Shown here piece after piece: positions 34,965 to 44,338 of a stretch of DNA of 64,000 bases. The stretch's first letter is position 1. Each line of letters begins with the position of its first letter. Made by a program: the position numbers and the translations under genes. The notes under the pieces are model-generated. The model ran no database searches. It was given only the letters and a program-made list of their open reading frames with translations, and was not told the DNA's origin. The DNA is from Halomonas lysinitropha (GTDB lineage Bacteria; Pseudomonadota; Gammaproteobacteria; Pseudomonadales; Halomonadaceae): contig NZ_CABVOU010000031.1 of the NCBI RefSeq assembly GCF_902500215.1, positions 62,001 to 126,000 of the forward strand, read 5' to 3'.

Positions 34965-35930
34965 ATGTACACTCGCAATCTGAATCGTCGACTGACCCTG
35001 GGTCTCAGCGCTGCCGCCATCGGGATCGCCGTGTCGCCACTGCAGGCCGCCGCTCCCGAGAGCTGCGAGACCGTGCGCTTCGCCGAGGTCGGCTGGACCG
35101 ACATCACCGCGACCACCGCCCTTACCACCGAGGTGCTGGAGGCCATGGGCTACGAGACGCGTATCGACACCGTCTCCGTGCCCATCGCCTACCAGGGCAT
35201 GAAGAACGACGATTTCGACGTCTTCCTGGGCAACTGGATGCCTTCCATGGCCTCCATCAGCGACCCCTTCGTCGAGGATGGCGACGTCGAGCGCCTGGGA
35301 GCCAACCTGGAAGGTGCCAAGTACACCCTCGCGGTGCCGCAGTACGTCCATGATGCCGGCGTCACCTCGGTGGCCGACCTGGCCGAGCATGCCGAGCGGT
35401 TCGACAGCAGCATTCACGGCATCGAGGCCGGCAACGACGGCAACCAGCTGATCCAGCAGATGATCGACGAAGACGCCTTCGGCCTGGGCGACTGGCAGCT
35501 GATCGATTCCAGTGAGGCCGGCATGCTCGCCGAACTGGGCGCCCGGGTACCTGATGAGCAGTGGATGGTGTTCCTCGGCTGGGAGCCGCATCCCATGAAC
35601 ACCAACTTCGACATGGCCTACCTGGAAGGCGCCGATGACTACTTCGGCCCTGATCTCGGTGGCGCCACCGTCTACACCAATACTCGTGCCGGCTACGTCG
35701 CGGAGTGTGCCAACGTGGGGGAGCTGCTGGAAAACCTCGAGTTTACCCTCGAGATGGAGAACCAGCTGATGGCTGAGATCATGGACGAGGGTGCCGATCC
35801 CCGCGATGCCGCCCGTGCCTATCTGCAGGCCAACCCCGAGATCCTGGAGACCTGGCTCGAGGGTGTCGAGACCCGCGAGGGCGAGCCGGCGCTGCCGGCG
35901 GTCAAGCGTGCCCTCGATATCAAGGCGTGA
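34965..35930 (+). CDS. choX: Choline/betaine-binding protein (ChoX/ProX family)
   Basis: A periplasmic OpuAC-type binding protein of 321 residues with a signal peptide (about 1-28). Blocks EVGWTDITATTALT, VFLGNWMPSM and GWEPHPMNTNF supply the aromatic cage typical of quaternary-amine binding; the pattern is closest to the choline-specific ChoX. It should capture choline for the divergent betIBA pathway. No ABC permease or ATPase gene adjoins it, so its transporter is elsewhere. GGAGG precedes the ATG at 34965. It is probably under BetI control. Confidence 0.85.
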   Translation: MYTRNLNRRLTLGLSAAAIGIAVSPLQAAAPESCETVRFAEVGWTDITATTALTTEVLEAMGYETRIDTVSVPIAYQGMKNDDFDVFLGNWMPSMASISDPFVEDGDVERLGANLEGAKYTLAVPQYVHDAGVTSVADLAEHAERFDSSIHGIEAGNDGNQLIQQMIDEDAFGLGDWQLIDSSEAGMLAELGARVPDEQWMVFLGWEPHPMNTNFDMAYLEGADDYFGPDLGGATVYTNTRAGYVAECANVGELLENLEFTLEMENQLMAEIMDEGADPRDAARAYLQANPEILETWLEGVETREGEPALPAVKRALDIKA

Positions 35931-35944
35931 GTGTTCGCGCGGGC

Positions 35945-35973
35945 TTGCCATGCAGCAGGCCCGCGTGCATAAT
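35945..35973 (+). promoter_or_regulatory. Probable promoter of tRNA-Met (first copy)
   Basis: TTGCCA (35945-35950), a 17-base spacer and CATAAT (35968-35973) precede the tRNA by 42 bases. The same stretch contains a GCGGGC/GCCCGC hairpin that may end the choX mRNA. Confidence 0.5.
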
Positions 35974-36015
35974 CCCATCCCGTTGCCCGGCTGCTGTCGG
36001 GCAAGCTATTGATAA

Positions 36016-36092
36016 GGCTACGTAGCTCAGCTGGTTAGAGCACATCACTCATAATGATGGGGTCCCCTGTTCGAATCAGGGCGTAGCCACCA
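36016..36092 (+). tRNA. tRNA-Met (CAT), elongator type
   Basis: The 77-base cloverleaf begins GGCTACG, has anticodon loop CTCATAA (anticodon CAT), T-loop TTCGAAT and an encoded ACCA end. The perfectly paired first base pair (G-C) marks an elongator rather than an initiator tRNA. A near-identical copy lies at 40386 on the other strand. Confidence 0.95.
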
Positions 36093-36104
36093 GAACTCGC
36101 GAAG

Positions 36105-36143
36105 ACGCCCGCCAGTTGGAAACGACCAGGTGGGCGTTTTTCG
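36105..36143 (+). terminator. Terminator after tRNA-Met
   Basis: ACGCCCGCC and GGTGGGCGT pair (one G-U) around a 15-base loop and are followed by TTTTTCG. Confidence 0.65.
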
Positions 36144-36189
36144 TTGGCGTCAGGTAGAGCGGGCGACTGGGTAAAATGCCAATCCCTGC

Positions 36190-36217
36190 TTGACCTTGCG
36201 GACCCGATCCGTATACT
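36190..36217 (+). promoter_or_regulatory. Promoter of the tRNA-Asn cluster
   Basis: TTGACC (36190-36195), 16 bases, TATACT (36212-36217): a good sigma-70 pair 21 bases before the first tRNA-Asn. No comparable promoter is seen between the copies, so one transcript is likely. Confidence 0.65.
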
Positions 36218-36238
36218 ACGTCCCGTGCTTGAGGTCAT

Positions 36239-36314
36239 TCCCCGATAGCTCAGTTGGTAGAGCAAATGACTGTTAATCATTGGGTCGCAGGTTCGAGTCC
36301 TGCTCGGGGAGCCA
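36239..36314 (+). tRNA. tRNA-Asn (GTT), copy 1
   Basis: The 76-base cloverleaf TCCCCGA...TCGGGGA has anticodon loop CTGTTAA (GTT) and an encoded GCCA end. Confidence 0.96.
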
Positions 36315-36367
36315 GCTTCGCTCATGCGGCGAGGGATCTCGACAAGCACATTGCGGCATGCGGTCAT

Positions 36368-36443
36368 TCCCCGATAGCTCAGTTGGTAGAGCAAATGACT
36401 GTTAATCATTGGGTCGCAGGTTCGAGTCCTGCTCGGGGAGCCA
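36368..36443 (+). tRNA. tRNA-Asn (GTT), copy 2
   Basis: Identical to copy 1 across all 76 bases; even the four bases before it (CATT context) are shared, indicating recent tandem duplication. Confidence 0.96.
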
Positions 36444-36489
36444 ATCGCTCCTGATTGCCTGTCGTATTCTCCGCGTTATCCTGCATCCT

Positions 36490-36565
<76 letters not shown>

Positions 36566-36794
36566 GGCTTCTCCAGTGATCATCCTTTCCTGCTCCTGCT
36601 GTGTTTGTTTCTTGGCTCATTGCCCAGCGACTGCTGTCGTCGTCCCCGAGTTGCCCGGCCTCGTTACCCGCGGTTGCCCCGTGCGTCTGGCCTGACCGTT
36701 CATCCGGTGTGGTGATGGGGTCCAAGAGGGCGCCTGGCCCTGGGGTCCGGCGCCTCTTGCTGCGGGTAACTGCACAATTGCCCTGGTTCGGGCG

Positions 36795-38846
36795 TCAGTT
36801 GCGTTCAGCAAATTGCCAGGTGCCCTTGAGCTGGCTGTAGTCGAGCAGGATCTGAGCCGCTTCCTTGATCTGGGCACGGTCGATGGGTTCCTCGTCGCCA
36901 CTCTCTTCGTCGCGGGCATCGATCCACTCTTCCAGCGGGTCCAGGCCAAGGGCGCGACGCCGTTCGTTCTCGAGAGCGAGCCGTTCGGCCTCCTGGGCTT
37001 CCACCTCGCGCTGGCGCTGCTCACGATTGAGGCTGACGCTGGTGTGCTGCTCGCGAAGGCGGCTGACCAGTTCGGACTGCTGCTCGAGGTAGTGGAAGTT
37101 CGGATGCTCTGCAGCACGCTCTTGATGGCGGCTGCGCAGCGTATCGAGGTACTGCTGGGGCTCGCCATAGGTGCGGTACTGCACCTCACGCACCGTATCC
37201 CACTCCAGGGCGTTGTCGAGGCTGCTCTCGCCGATAAGTTCCGGGTCGATCAGGCTCGGAAAACGAATGTCCGGCTCCACGCCACGATGCTGGGTGCTTG
37301 CTCCCGAGATGCGGTAGAACTTGGCCCGGGTCAGCTTGATCTCGCCATGGCTGAGCTCGTTGAGGGTCTGGACCGTTCCCTTGCCGAAGGTATCGGTGCC
37401 CACCACCAGACCACGACCGTAGTCCTGGATGGCGCCGGCAAAGATCTCGGAAGCCGAGGCCGACAGGCGGTCGACCAGCACGGCCAGGGGGCCATCGTAG
37501 AGAGTGCCGCTCTCGGTGTCGCCATAGAGACTGATGCGGCCACGGGCATCGCGGACCTGAACGGTGGGGCCACGGTCGATGAACAGACCGATCAGCGAGT
37601 TGGCTTCTTGCAGCGCCCCCCCCCCGTTGTTGCGCAGGTCGAGCACGATGCCTTCGACGCCCTCGGCCTGGAGTCGCTCCACCTCCTTGGCCACGTCGCG
37701 GGTGGTGCTGCGGTAGTCCTCCTCCCCGGCCTGCCAGGCATCGAAGTCCACGTAGAAGGTGGGAATCTCGATCACGCCGAGGCGATGGGTGCCGTCGTCC
37801 CGTTCGATCTCGATGACCTCGCCCTGGGCGGCCTGCTCCTCCAGATCGACCGTATCGCGGGTGATATCGACCACCGTGGTACGGGTCATGTCGACGGCCT
37901 GGGCGGGCACCACTTCGAGGCGCACCTCTGACCCCTTGGGGCCGCGAATCATGTCGACCACGTCGTCGAGGCGCATGCCCACCACGTTGACGATCTCCTC
38001 GCCTTCCTGGCCGACGCCGACGATGCGATCGGCCGGCTGCAGGGCGCCATCGCGCTCGGCCGGCCCGCCTGGCACCAGGCTCGAGACCTTGACGTATTCT
38101 CCGTCAGCCTGGAGCAGGGCACCGATGCCCTCCAGCGACAGACGCATCTGGATGTCGAAGGACTCACCCTGGCGCGGCGAGAGATATTCGCTGTGAGGGT
38201 CGATGCTGCCGGTCACTGCGGCCATGAAGAGTCCGAAGACATCACTCTCGTTGGTCTGGCGCAGGCGAGACAGCTGCCCCTCGTAGCGCTGGCGCAGGTT
38301 GGCTTCCACCTGCTCCGCGTCCTGGTCGCTGATGGTCAGGGTCAGGGCCGCGTTCTTGAGCCGTTTCATCCACAGCTCATCCAGGGTCTCCTGCTGGCCG
38401 GCCCAGGGGGCATCATCACGCTCCAGTTTCAGGCGCTGCTCGCTGTCGAAAGCGAAGTCGACACCGTCGTCAAGCCGCTCCAGCAGCCATTCGAAGCGCG
38501 ACTCGGCGCGGTCGTGATAGCGCTGATAGAGGGCGAAGGGACGGGTCAGGTTGCCCTCGAGCAGCGCCTCGTCCATGCCCGTTTCCAGATCGCTGAAGGC
38601 GGCCACGTCGCTGTCCAGCAGAAAGGCACGCTGGCCATCGAGGATGTCCAGGAAGCGCGAGAAGGCCTGCTCCGACCAGTCGTTGTCGAAACTGATATCC
38701 GCGTAATGGCCGTAGCGCAGCGATTCGGCCACTTCCGCGGATACCTGGCGCTGGGCATCGCTCGGCTCGACCGCGGCCAGTGCCGGCATGGTGATCAGCA
38801 GCAGGGCCAGGACCGTCGAACGTCCAAGGGTGACTAACTGGCTCAT
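36795..38846 (-). CDS. prc: Tail-specific (C-terminal processing) protease Prc
   Basis: A periplasmic serine protease of the S41 family (683 aa; E. coli Prc 682) that trims C-terminal tails and tunes peptidoglycan enzymes. A signal peptide (about 1-24, ending ALAAV), an N-terminal helical domain, a PDZ domain (about 225-320, with VKVSSLVPGGPAERDGALQPADRIVGV) and the catalytic core are visible. The serine lies in DRLSASASEIFAGAI (about 445) and the lysine in TFGKGTVQTLNEL (about 471). A C-terminal charged helical region ends the protein. It is divergent from apeB. Confidence 0.95.
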   Translation of the reverse strand: MSQLVTLGRSTVLALLLITMPALAAVEPSDAQRQVSAEVAESLRYGHYADISFDNDWSEQAFSRFLDILDGQRAFLLDSDVAAFSDLETGMDEALLEGNLTRPFALYQRYHDRAESRFEWLLERLDDGVDFAFDSEQRLKLERDDAPWAGQQETLDELWMKRLKNAALTLTISDQDAEQVEANLRQRYEGQLSRLRQTNESDVFGLFMAAVTGSIDPHSEYLSPRQGESFDIQMRLSLEGIGALLQADGEYVKVSSLVPGGPAERDGALQPADRIVGVGQEGEEIVNVVGMRLDDVVDMIRGPKGSEVRLEVVPAQAVDMTRTTVVDITRDTVDLEEQAAQGEVIEIERDDGTHRLGVIEIPTFYVDFDAWQAGEEDYRSTTRDVAKEVERLQAEGVEGIVLDLRNNGGGALQEANSLIGLFIDRGPTVQVRDARGRISLYGDTESGTLYDGPLAVLVDRLSASASEIFAGAIQDYGRGLVVGTDTFGKGTVQTLNELSHGEIKLTRAKFYRISGASTQHRGVEPDIRFPSLIDPELIGESSLDNALEWDTVREVQYRTYGEPQQYLDTLRSRHQERAAEHPNFHYLEQQSELVSRLREQHTSVSLNREQRQREVEAQEAERLALENERRRALGLDPLEEWIDARDEESGDEEPIDRAQIKEAAQILLDYSQLKGTWQFAERN

Positions 38847-38988
38847 CGATGAAGCACTCCCCGATTCGTGTACACTTGATACCTACCCAGACCCCGCGCC
38901 GGCTGACGAGTTGCATGGACAGAATGCGCAGTATATCAGCTTGATCGTGTTGCCAAGACCCCTGAAACGCTCCGCGATAGAGGAATTC

Positions 38989-40287
38989 ATGTCCCAGGAT
39001 GTCCGACTCGAGCGACTGCTTGATTTCCTGCGTCGATCTCCCACGCCCTGGCATGCCACGGCCAACATGGCCAGGCGACTGGAGGAGGCCGGCTACCGGC
39101 GTCTCGAGGAGACCGATGCCTGGCGACTGGCCCCCGGTGAGCGTGTCTACGTCACCCGTAACGACTCCTCGCTCATCGCCCTGCAGCTACCCGCTGAGCC
39201 GCTCGAGGCGCTGCGCCTGATCGGGACCCATACCGACAGCCCCGGCCTGCGCCTCAAGCCCAATCCCGCCCAGAGTGCGGCGGGCTGGCTCCAGCTCGGT
39301 GTGGAGGTCTATGGCGGCGCCCTGCTGGCTCCCTGGTTCGATCGTGACCTGGGGCTGGCGGGACGGGTGCACCTTCGCCACGCCGACGGCCGTATCGAGG
39401 GCGTGCTGCTCGATATCGAGCAGCCGCTGGCGATCATCCCGAGCCTGGCCATCCATCTGGATCGCGAGGCCAACAACGGCCGGGCCATCAATGCCCAGAC
39501 CGAGATGGCCCCCGTCTTCCTGCAGGGCGGAGATAAGCCTGACCTCGAGCGCCTGCTCAAGCGCTGGCTCGCCGAGCAGCACGGCCTCGAAGAGGTCGAG
39601 CTTCTCGACTTCGAGCTCGCCTTCCGCGACATGCAGCCGCCGGCCCGGGTCGGGGTCGACGGTGAGCTGATCGCCAGTGCCCGGCTCGACAACCTGCTTT
39701 CCTGCTTCATCGGCCTGGAGGCCCTGCTGGGTAGCGACGGGCGTCAAGCAGCGGTGCTGGTGGCCAACGACCATGAAGAGGTGGGGAGTGCCAGCGCCTG
39801 CGGCGCCCAGGGCCCTTTCCTCGGTGACGTGCTACGGCGGGTCAATGCGCAGCTCGGTGAACCCGGCGACGAGGGCTTCATTCGCTTGATCCAGGCCTCA
39901 CGGCTTATCTCCTGCGACAATGCCCATGCGCTGCACCCCAACTTCCCGGACAAGCATGATGCCGCCCACGGCCCGTTGCTCAATGGCGGGCCGGTGATCA
40001 AGGTCAACGCCAGCCAACGCTATGCCACCAACAGCGCCACAGCGGCGCTATTCCGTGATCTCTGCCATGCCGTCGATGTGCCGGTGCAGAGCTTCGTGAC
40101 CCGCGCCGACATGGGCTGCGGCAGCACCATTGGCCCGATCACCGCCACCGAGCTCGGCGTGCCGACCCTGGATGTCGGCGTGCCCCAGTGGGCGATGCAC
40201 TCGATCCGCGAGACCGCCGGCGCCCAGGACGTGGAGTACCTGACCCGCGTGCTGATCGCCTTCGTCAATCGTGCCGAGCTTTCCTGA
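38989..40287 (+). CDS. apeB: M18-family aminopeptidase (ApeB)
   Basis: A cytoplasmic zinc aminopeptidase preferring acidic N-terminal residues in some relatives. Metal ligands can be placed in GTHTDSPGLRLK (about residue 82), VANDHEEVGSASACGAQG (about 264) and the C-terminal HSIRE block near residue 404. The length of 432 residues matches M18 family members (E. coli has none; Pseudomonas ApeB is about 429). AGGAA precedes the ATG at 38989. A bidirectional terminator follows at 40351. Confidence 0.92.
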   Translation: MSQDVRLERLLDFLRRSPTPWHATANMARRLEEAGYRRLEETDAWRLAPGERVYVTRNDSSLIALQLPAEPLEALRLIGTHTDSPGLRLKPNPAQSAAGWLQLGVEVYGGALLAPWFDRDLGLAGRVHLRHADGRIEGVLLDIEQPLAIIPSLAIHLDREANNGRAINAQTEMAPVFLQGGDKPDLERLLKRWLAEQHGLEEVELLDFELAFRDMQPPARVGVDGELIASARLDNLLSCFIGLEALLGSDGRQAAVLVANDHEEVGSASACGAQGPFLGDVLRRVNAQLGEPGDEGFIRLIQASRLISCDNAHALHPNFPDKHDAAHGPLLNGGPVIKVNASQRYATNSATAALFRDLCHAVDVPVQSFVTRADMGCGSTIGPITATELGVPTLDVGVPQWAMHSIRETAGAQDVEYLTRVLIAFVNRAELS

Positions 40288-40344
40288 CGCTGAGCTACGC
40301 ACGGTGCGCTGACAACCATCGGCTGGCGTCTCAAGCCTGGAGCC

Positions 40345-40378
40345 AAAAAAGCCCGCCTGGTTCGCCAGGCGGGCTTTT
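40345..40378. terminator. Bidirectional terminator between apeB and tRNA-Met
   Basis: GCCCGCCTGG-TTCG-CCAGGCGGGC (40351-40374) has a perfect 10-base stem with a UUCG tetraloop, an A-run before it and a T-run after it, so it can end transcripts from both directions. Confidence 0.9.
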
Positions 40379-40385
40379 CGGTATC

Positions 40386-40462
40386 TGGTGGCTACGCCCT
40401 GATTTGAACAGGGGACCCCATCATTATGAGTGATGTGCTCTAACCAGCTGAGCTACGTAGCC
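40386..40462 (-). tRNA. tRNA-Met (CAT), second elongator copy
   Basis: Reads on the reverse strand GGCTACG...CGTAGCC with ACCA encoded. It differs from the copy at 36016 at one base only, TTCAAAT instead of TTCGAAT in the T-loop. Confidence 0.95.
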
Positions 40463-40477
40463 GAACAACGGGAGCGA

Positions 40478-40506
40478 ATTCTAGGGAGCTTTCCCTGGTG
40501 CGTCAA
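40478..40506 (-). promoter_or_regulatory. Promoter of tRNA-Met (second copy)
   Basis: On the reverse strand TTGACG (40501-40506), a 17-base spacer and TAGAAT (40478-40483), 15 bases before the tRNA. A strong sigma-70 match just downstream of the ychF stop. Confidence 0.7.
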
Positions 40507-40518
40507 GGCCTTCGTGCC

Positions 40519-41610
40519 TCACACATTGAAGCGGAAGTGGATCACGTCGCCGTCCTGGACGATGTACTCCTTGCCCTCCAGGCGCCACTTGCCGGCGTCC
40601 TTGGCGCCCTGCTCGCCGCCCAGGCTGACGAAGTCGTCGTAGGCGATGACCTCGGCGCGGATGAAGCCCTTCTGGAAGTCGGTATGGATCACGCCAGCAG
40701 CCTCGGGGGCGGTGGCTCCCACCTTTACCGTCCAGGCTCGGACCTCCTTGGGGCCGGCGGTGAAGAAGGTCTGCAGGCCGAGCAGGGCATAGCCGGCACG
40801 GATCACCCGGTCGAGCCCGGGCTCTTCCATGCCCATCTCGTCCAGGAACATGGCGCGCTCCTCGTCCTCCAGCTCGGCGATCTCGGCCTCGATCTGGTTG
40901 CATACCGGTACCACCACCGCGCCTTCCTCGGCGGCCATCGCGTTGACCACCTCGAGGTAGGGGTTGTCCTCGAAACCGTCCTCGTTGACGTTGGCGATGT
41001 ACATGGTGGGCTTGAGCGTCAGGAAGCCGAAGCTCTTGAGCTGGCGCTGCTCGTCCTCGCCCAGGCCGACGCTTCTCAAGGGCAGGCCCTCGGCCAGGTG
41101 AGGCTGAATGCGCTCGAGGATCGCCTTGGTGGCAATGGCCTCCTTGTCGCCGCCCTTGGCGACGCGTACCAGGCGCTGGATGGCACGCTCGACGGTGTCG
41201 AGGTCGGCCAGCGCGAGCTCCATGTTGATGATCTCGATATCGGCACGCGGGTCGATCTGGTTGGCGACGTGGATCACGTTGTCGTTGTCGAAGCAACGAA
41301 CCACATGGGCGATGGCCTGGGTCTCGCGGATGTTGGCCAGGAACTTGTTGCCCAACCCCTCACCCTTGGAGGCACCGGCCACCAGGCCGGCGATGTCGAC
41401 GAACTCCATGGTGGTGGGTATCACCTTCTGAGGCTTGATGATCTCCGCCAGCTTGTCGAGGCGCGGGTCGGGCATCGGCACGATGCCCACGTTGGGTTCG
41501 ATGGTGCAGAAGGGGAAATTCTCGGCGTCGATGCCGGACTTGGTCAGCGCATTGAACAGCGTGGACTTGCCGACGTTGGGCAGGCCGACGATACCGCAGT
41601 TGAAACCCAT
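40519..41610 (-). CDS. ychF: Redox-regulated ATPase YchF (OLA1 family)
   Basis: A universally conserved Obg-related P-loop protein that prefers ATP and binds ribosomes. The G1 motif GLPNVGKST is at residues 9-17, the G3 region [17 protein letters not shown] near residue 69, followed by a coiled-coil insert and a C-terminal TGS domain (about 280-363, ending [10 protein letters not shown]). The length of 363 residues equals E. coli YchF. It is 153 bases from pth on the same strand, a pairing common in gammaproteobacteria. Confidence 0.96.
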   Translation of the reverse strand: MGFNCGIVGLPNVGKSTLFNALTKSGIDAENFPFCTIEPNVGIVPMPDPRLDKLAEIIKPQKVIPTTMEFVDIAGLVAGASKGEGLGNKFLANIRETQAIAHVVRCFDNDNVIHVANQIDPRADIEIINMELALADLDTVERAIQRLVRVAKGGDKEAIATKAILERIQPHLAEGLPLRSVGLGEDEQRQLKSFGFLTLKPTMYIANVNEDGFEDNPYLEVVNAMAAEEGAVVVPVCNQIEAEIAELEDEERAMFLDEMGMEEPGLDRVIRAGYALLGLQTFFTAGPKEVRAWTVKVGATAPEAAGVIHTDFQKGFIRAEVIAYDDFVSLGGEQGAKDAGKWRLEGKEYIVQDGDVIHFRFNV

Positions 41611-41763
41611 GGAATTGTCCTGGAGAACGAGTTCGGGAATGAAGAATGATCGGTATTCTACGCCACCGAGCGATAAGCCTTAAGCGGTCAGCCGTAAGAA
41701 AACCCGTACCGTCGAGCAGTGGGGTGAATTACGGCTTATGGCTTCAAGCTGACAGCTGGCGTT

Positions 41764-42354
41764 TCAGCCTCCGGCGGTAAAACTGTGCAGCCGATTCATG
41801 GCCTTTGCCCAGTCGCCGGCCACGGCCTGGGGAAGCGTGGCAATGCATTCGTCGAGGGCGTCATCGATGGCGGCAAGCTCCGCCTTGCCGGGACTGCTGA
41901 GCACATAGCGGGTCACATGACGGCTGTCGCCGGGATGGCCGATGCCGATGCGCAGGCGATGGAAGGACCTGTCGTTGCCCAGCGCGCTGATGATGTCGCG
42001 CAGGCCGTTGTGCCCGCCGTGACCTCCACCTGTCTTGTAGCGCGCTGTGCCCGGCGGCATGTCGAGCTCGTCATGGGCCACCAGCAGCTCGTCAGGAGAA
42101 AGCTTGAAGAACTGGCAGAGCGCCGCCACGGCACCACCGCTGCGGTTCATGAAGGTGGTGGGCTCCAGCAAGTGTACTTCCTGGCCATCCAGGTGAACCT
42201 TGGCGTGCAGGCCCAGGAACTTCTTCTCCGGGCGCAGCTCGCCACCGGCCACCCGTGCCACGGCCTGTACCAGCCAGGCACCGGCATTGTGACGGGTGGC
42301 TGCGTAGTCGGCACCGGGGTTGCCCAGTCCAATGATCGCCTTGACCTGGCTCAT
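41764..42354 (-). CDS. pth: Peptidyl-tRNA hydrolase
   Basis: Recycles peptidyl-tRNA released from stalled ribosomes. The catalytic His22 lies in ATRHNAG, with Asn12 in GLGNPGADY, and the conserved blocks FMNRSGGAV, DELDMPPG and GGGHGGHNGLRD follow. The length of 196 residues matches the family. ATG 42354 is preceded by TTGGAG; the frame's upstream TTG overlaps that ribosome site and is rejected. A terminator separates it from rplY, so it probably has its own promoter. Confidence 0.96.
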   Translation of the reverse strand: MSQVKAIIGLGNPGADYAATRHNAGAWLVQAVARVAGGELRPEKKFLGLHAKVHLDGQEVHLLEPTTFMNRSGGAVAALCQFFKLSPDELLVAHDELDMPPGTARYKTGGGHGGHNGLRDIISALGNDRSFHRLRIGIGHPGDSRHVTRYVLSSPGKAELAAIDDALDECIATLPQAVAGDWAKAMNRLHSFTAGG

Positions 42355-42441
42355 GTGTGTCTCCAAAAAATCATCGGGAATGATTTTTGACGTCGCGTTA
42401 GCGGCGGTCCGTAGGATGGCCGCCAGGGATGGACGGCCATA

Positions 42442-42469
42442 AAAAAATCAAGCGCCGGGGCGCTTGATC
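42442..42469 (-). terminator. Terminator after rplY
   Basis: ATCAAGCGCC and GGCGCTTGAT (42448-42469) form a 10-base stem with a 2-base centre; on the reverse strand a run of seven Ts follows. Confidence 0.88.
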
Positions 42470-42514
42470 GATGAAGGGAGGGGCCATGCGCGACATGGCC
42501 CCGGACAGACGCGA

Positions 42515-43177
42515 TTACTCGGCGCTGTCTTCGCCTTCTCCGCCCTCGGCGGATCCACCGCCTTCCTCGCCTTCCTCACCCTCTTCCGTTCCACGGATCT
42601 TGGGCTTGGAGATGCTCAGCACGGCGTTGTCATGGTCCTCGCCGTGTGTGAGGGCGACGATGGTCACGTCGGCCGGCACGCTCAGGTCGGAAAGGTGCAG
42701 GGTCGTGCCCAGCGCAACCGCGCTGATGTCGATCTCCAGGTAGTCGGGGAGATCCTTCGGCAGGCAGCTGATCTCGACATCGTTGGCGAGCACGTGGAGC
42801 TCGCCACCCTCGTCCTTGATGCCCGTGCACGTTTCCTCGCCCACCACGTGCAGCGGCACGCGCAGGGTGATCTCGTGGGTGGCATCGACCCGCAGGAAGT
42901 CGGCATGGGTGACCAGCGGCTTGTAGGGGTGACGCTGGAGGTCACGCACCACGACCTGCTGGGCCTTGCCGTCTACCTGCAGGTTGATCACGGAGGAGAA
43001 GAAAGCCTCGTCTTCCAGCGCCTTGTAGAAGCTGGTCTTGTCGACGGCAATGGGCTGCGGCGCCTTTTCGCCACCATAGATGATGGCCGGCACCTGTTCG
43101 TTCGCACGACGCAGGCGGCGGCTCGCACCTTTCCCCAGGTCGTTGCGAACGCTGGCATTGAGTGTGTAATCGGACAT
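42515..43177 (-). CDS. rplY: 50S ribosomal protein L25 (CTC form)
   Basis: Binds 5S rRNA in the large subunit. The N-terminal L25 domain (about residues 4-95, with [23 protein letters not shown]) is followed by the TL5/CTC C-terminal domain (about 100-190). The last 25 residues are almost wholly Glu and Gly, with a few Ser and Ala, a feature of acid-rich halophile proteomes. The length of 220 residues fits the CTC subgroup; E. coli L25 is only 94. The start at 43177 fits the MSDYTLNA N-terminus. prs lies 126 bases upstream. Confidence 0.94.
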   Translation of the reverse strand: MSDYTLNASVRNDLGKGASRRLRRANEQVPAIIYGGEKAPQPIAVDKTSFYKALEDEAFFSSVINLQVDGKAQQVVVRDLQRHPYKPLVTHADFLRVDATHEITLRVPLHVVGEETCTGIKDEGGELHVLANDVEISCLPKDLPDYLEIDISAVALGTTLHLSDLSVPADVTIVALTHGEDHDNAVLSISKPKIRGTEEGEEGEEGGGSAEGGEGEDSAE

Positions 43178-43303
43178 GGAATTGCCTCTTTCAAGAAATA
43201 AGGAAAGCGCCGTGGTCCGCGACCAGACCATGGCGTTTCCGGGAGCCCCGCAGGGCATGTGTCCCGCGCCACATTCTTCTGAACGAGTCCTGATGACCCG
43301 CGT

Positions 43304-44245
43304 TCAGTGGAACATGGCGCTGACGGATTCTTCGTTGCTGACCCGGCGAATCGCCTCGGCGATCAGTCCGGCGACACTGAGCTGGCGGATCTTGCCGCTG
43401 CGTCGCGCGATCTCGGAGAGGGGGATGGTGTCGGTCACCACTACCTCGTCGAGCACCGAATCGGTGATGTTGTCTACCGCGGGCCCCGACAGGATCGGGT
43501 GGGTAGCGTAGGCGACCACGCGTCGGGCGCCTCGGGCCTTCAGGGCCTCGCCGGCCTTGCACAGGGTGCCGGCGGTGTCGATCATGTCGTCCACCACCAC
43601 GCAGGTACGACTCTCTATCTCGCCGATGATGTGCATCACCTGGGCCTGGTTGGCCGAGGGGCGCCGCTTGTCGATGATGGCAAGGTCGGCGTTGAGCTGC
43701 TTGGCGATGGCGCGGGCGCGCACCACACCGCCGACGTCCGGCGATACCACCACCAGGTCGTCGTAGTTCTGGCGCTCGATATCATCGAGCAGGATCGGCG
43801 AGCCGTAGACGTTGTCCACCGGCACGTCGAAGAAGCCCTGGATCTGGTCGGCGTGCAGATCCATGGTCATGACTCGGTCGACCCCGGCCTTGACCATCAT
43901 GTCGGCGACGATCTTGGCCGAGATCGGTACGCGGGCGGAACGCACCCGGCGATCCTGACGGGCATAGCCGAAGTAGGGCACGACGGCGGTGATCCGGGTG
44001 GCGGAGGCCCGCCGCAGGGCGTCCACCATCAGGATCAGTTCCATCAGGTTGTCATTGGTCGGTGCACAGGTGGACTGCAGGATGAACACATCCTTGCCGC
44101 GCACGTTCTCGTTGATCTCGACCGCGACTTCGCCGTCGCTGAACTGGCCGACCGTGGCATTGCCCAGGTAGGTGTCCAGACTCTCGGCGACTTTTCGGGC
44201 GAGTTCGGGATTGGCATTCCCGGCGAAAACCATCAGTTTTGACAC
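43304..44245 (-). CDS. prs: Ribose-phosphate pyrophosphokinase
   Basis: Makes PRPP from ribose-5-phosphate and ATP, feeding nucleotide, histidine, tryptophan and NAD synthesis. Recognisable motifs are [16 protein letters not shown] (about residues 35-50), the [16 protein letters not shown] flexible loop near 98, [11 protein letters not shown] (about 129) and the PRPP-binding [12 protein letters not shown] (about 215). The length of 313 residues is usual (E. coli 315). It follows ispE by 93 bases on the same strand. Confidence 0.97.
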   Translation of the reverse strand: MSKLMVFAGNANPELARKVAESLDTYLGNATVGQFSDGEVAVEINENVRGKDVFILQSTCAPTNDNLMELILMVDALRRASATRITAVVPYFGYARQDRRVRSARVPISAKIVADMMVKAGVDRVMTMDLHADQIQGFFDVPVDNVYGSPILLDDIERQNYDDLVVVSPDVGGVVRARAIAKQLNADLAIIDKRRPSANQAQVMHIIGEIESRTCVVVDDMIDTAGTLCKAGEALKARGARRVVAYATHPILSGPAVDNITDSVLDEVVVTDTIPLSEIARRSGKIRQLSVAGLIAEAIRRVSNEESVSAMFH

Positions 44246-44338
44246 GCGCAGCCACCTTTGCTGTGTTGGGTCTTCAGGGATTCGGGTCGATGGTTCCGGG
44301 ATGTTCAGGGATGCCTCGACGCCCGTGGGCGGGGAAGG

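Noticed and set aside
36724..36758. Hairpin AAGAGG...CCTCTT between tRNA-Asn and prc as a terminator
   Set aside because: No T-run follows on either strand and the loop is long.
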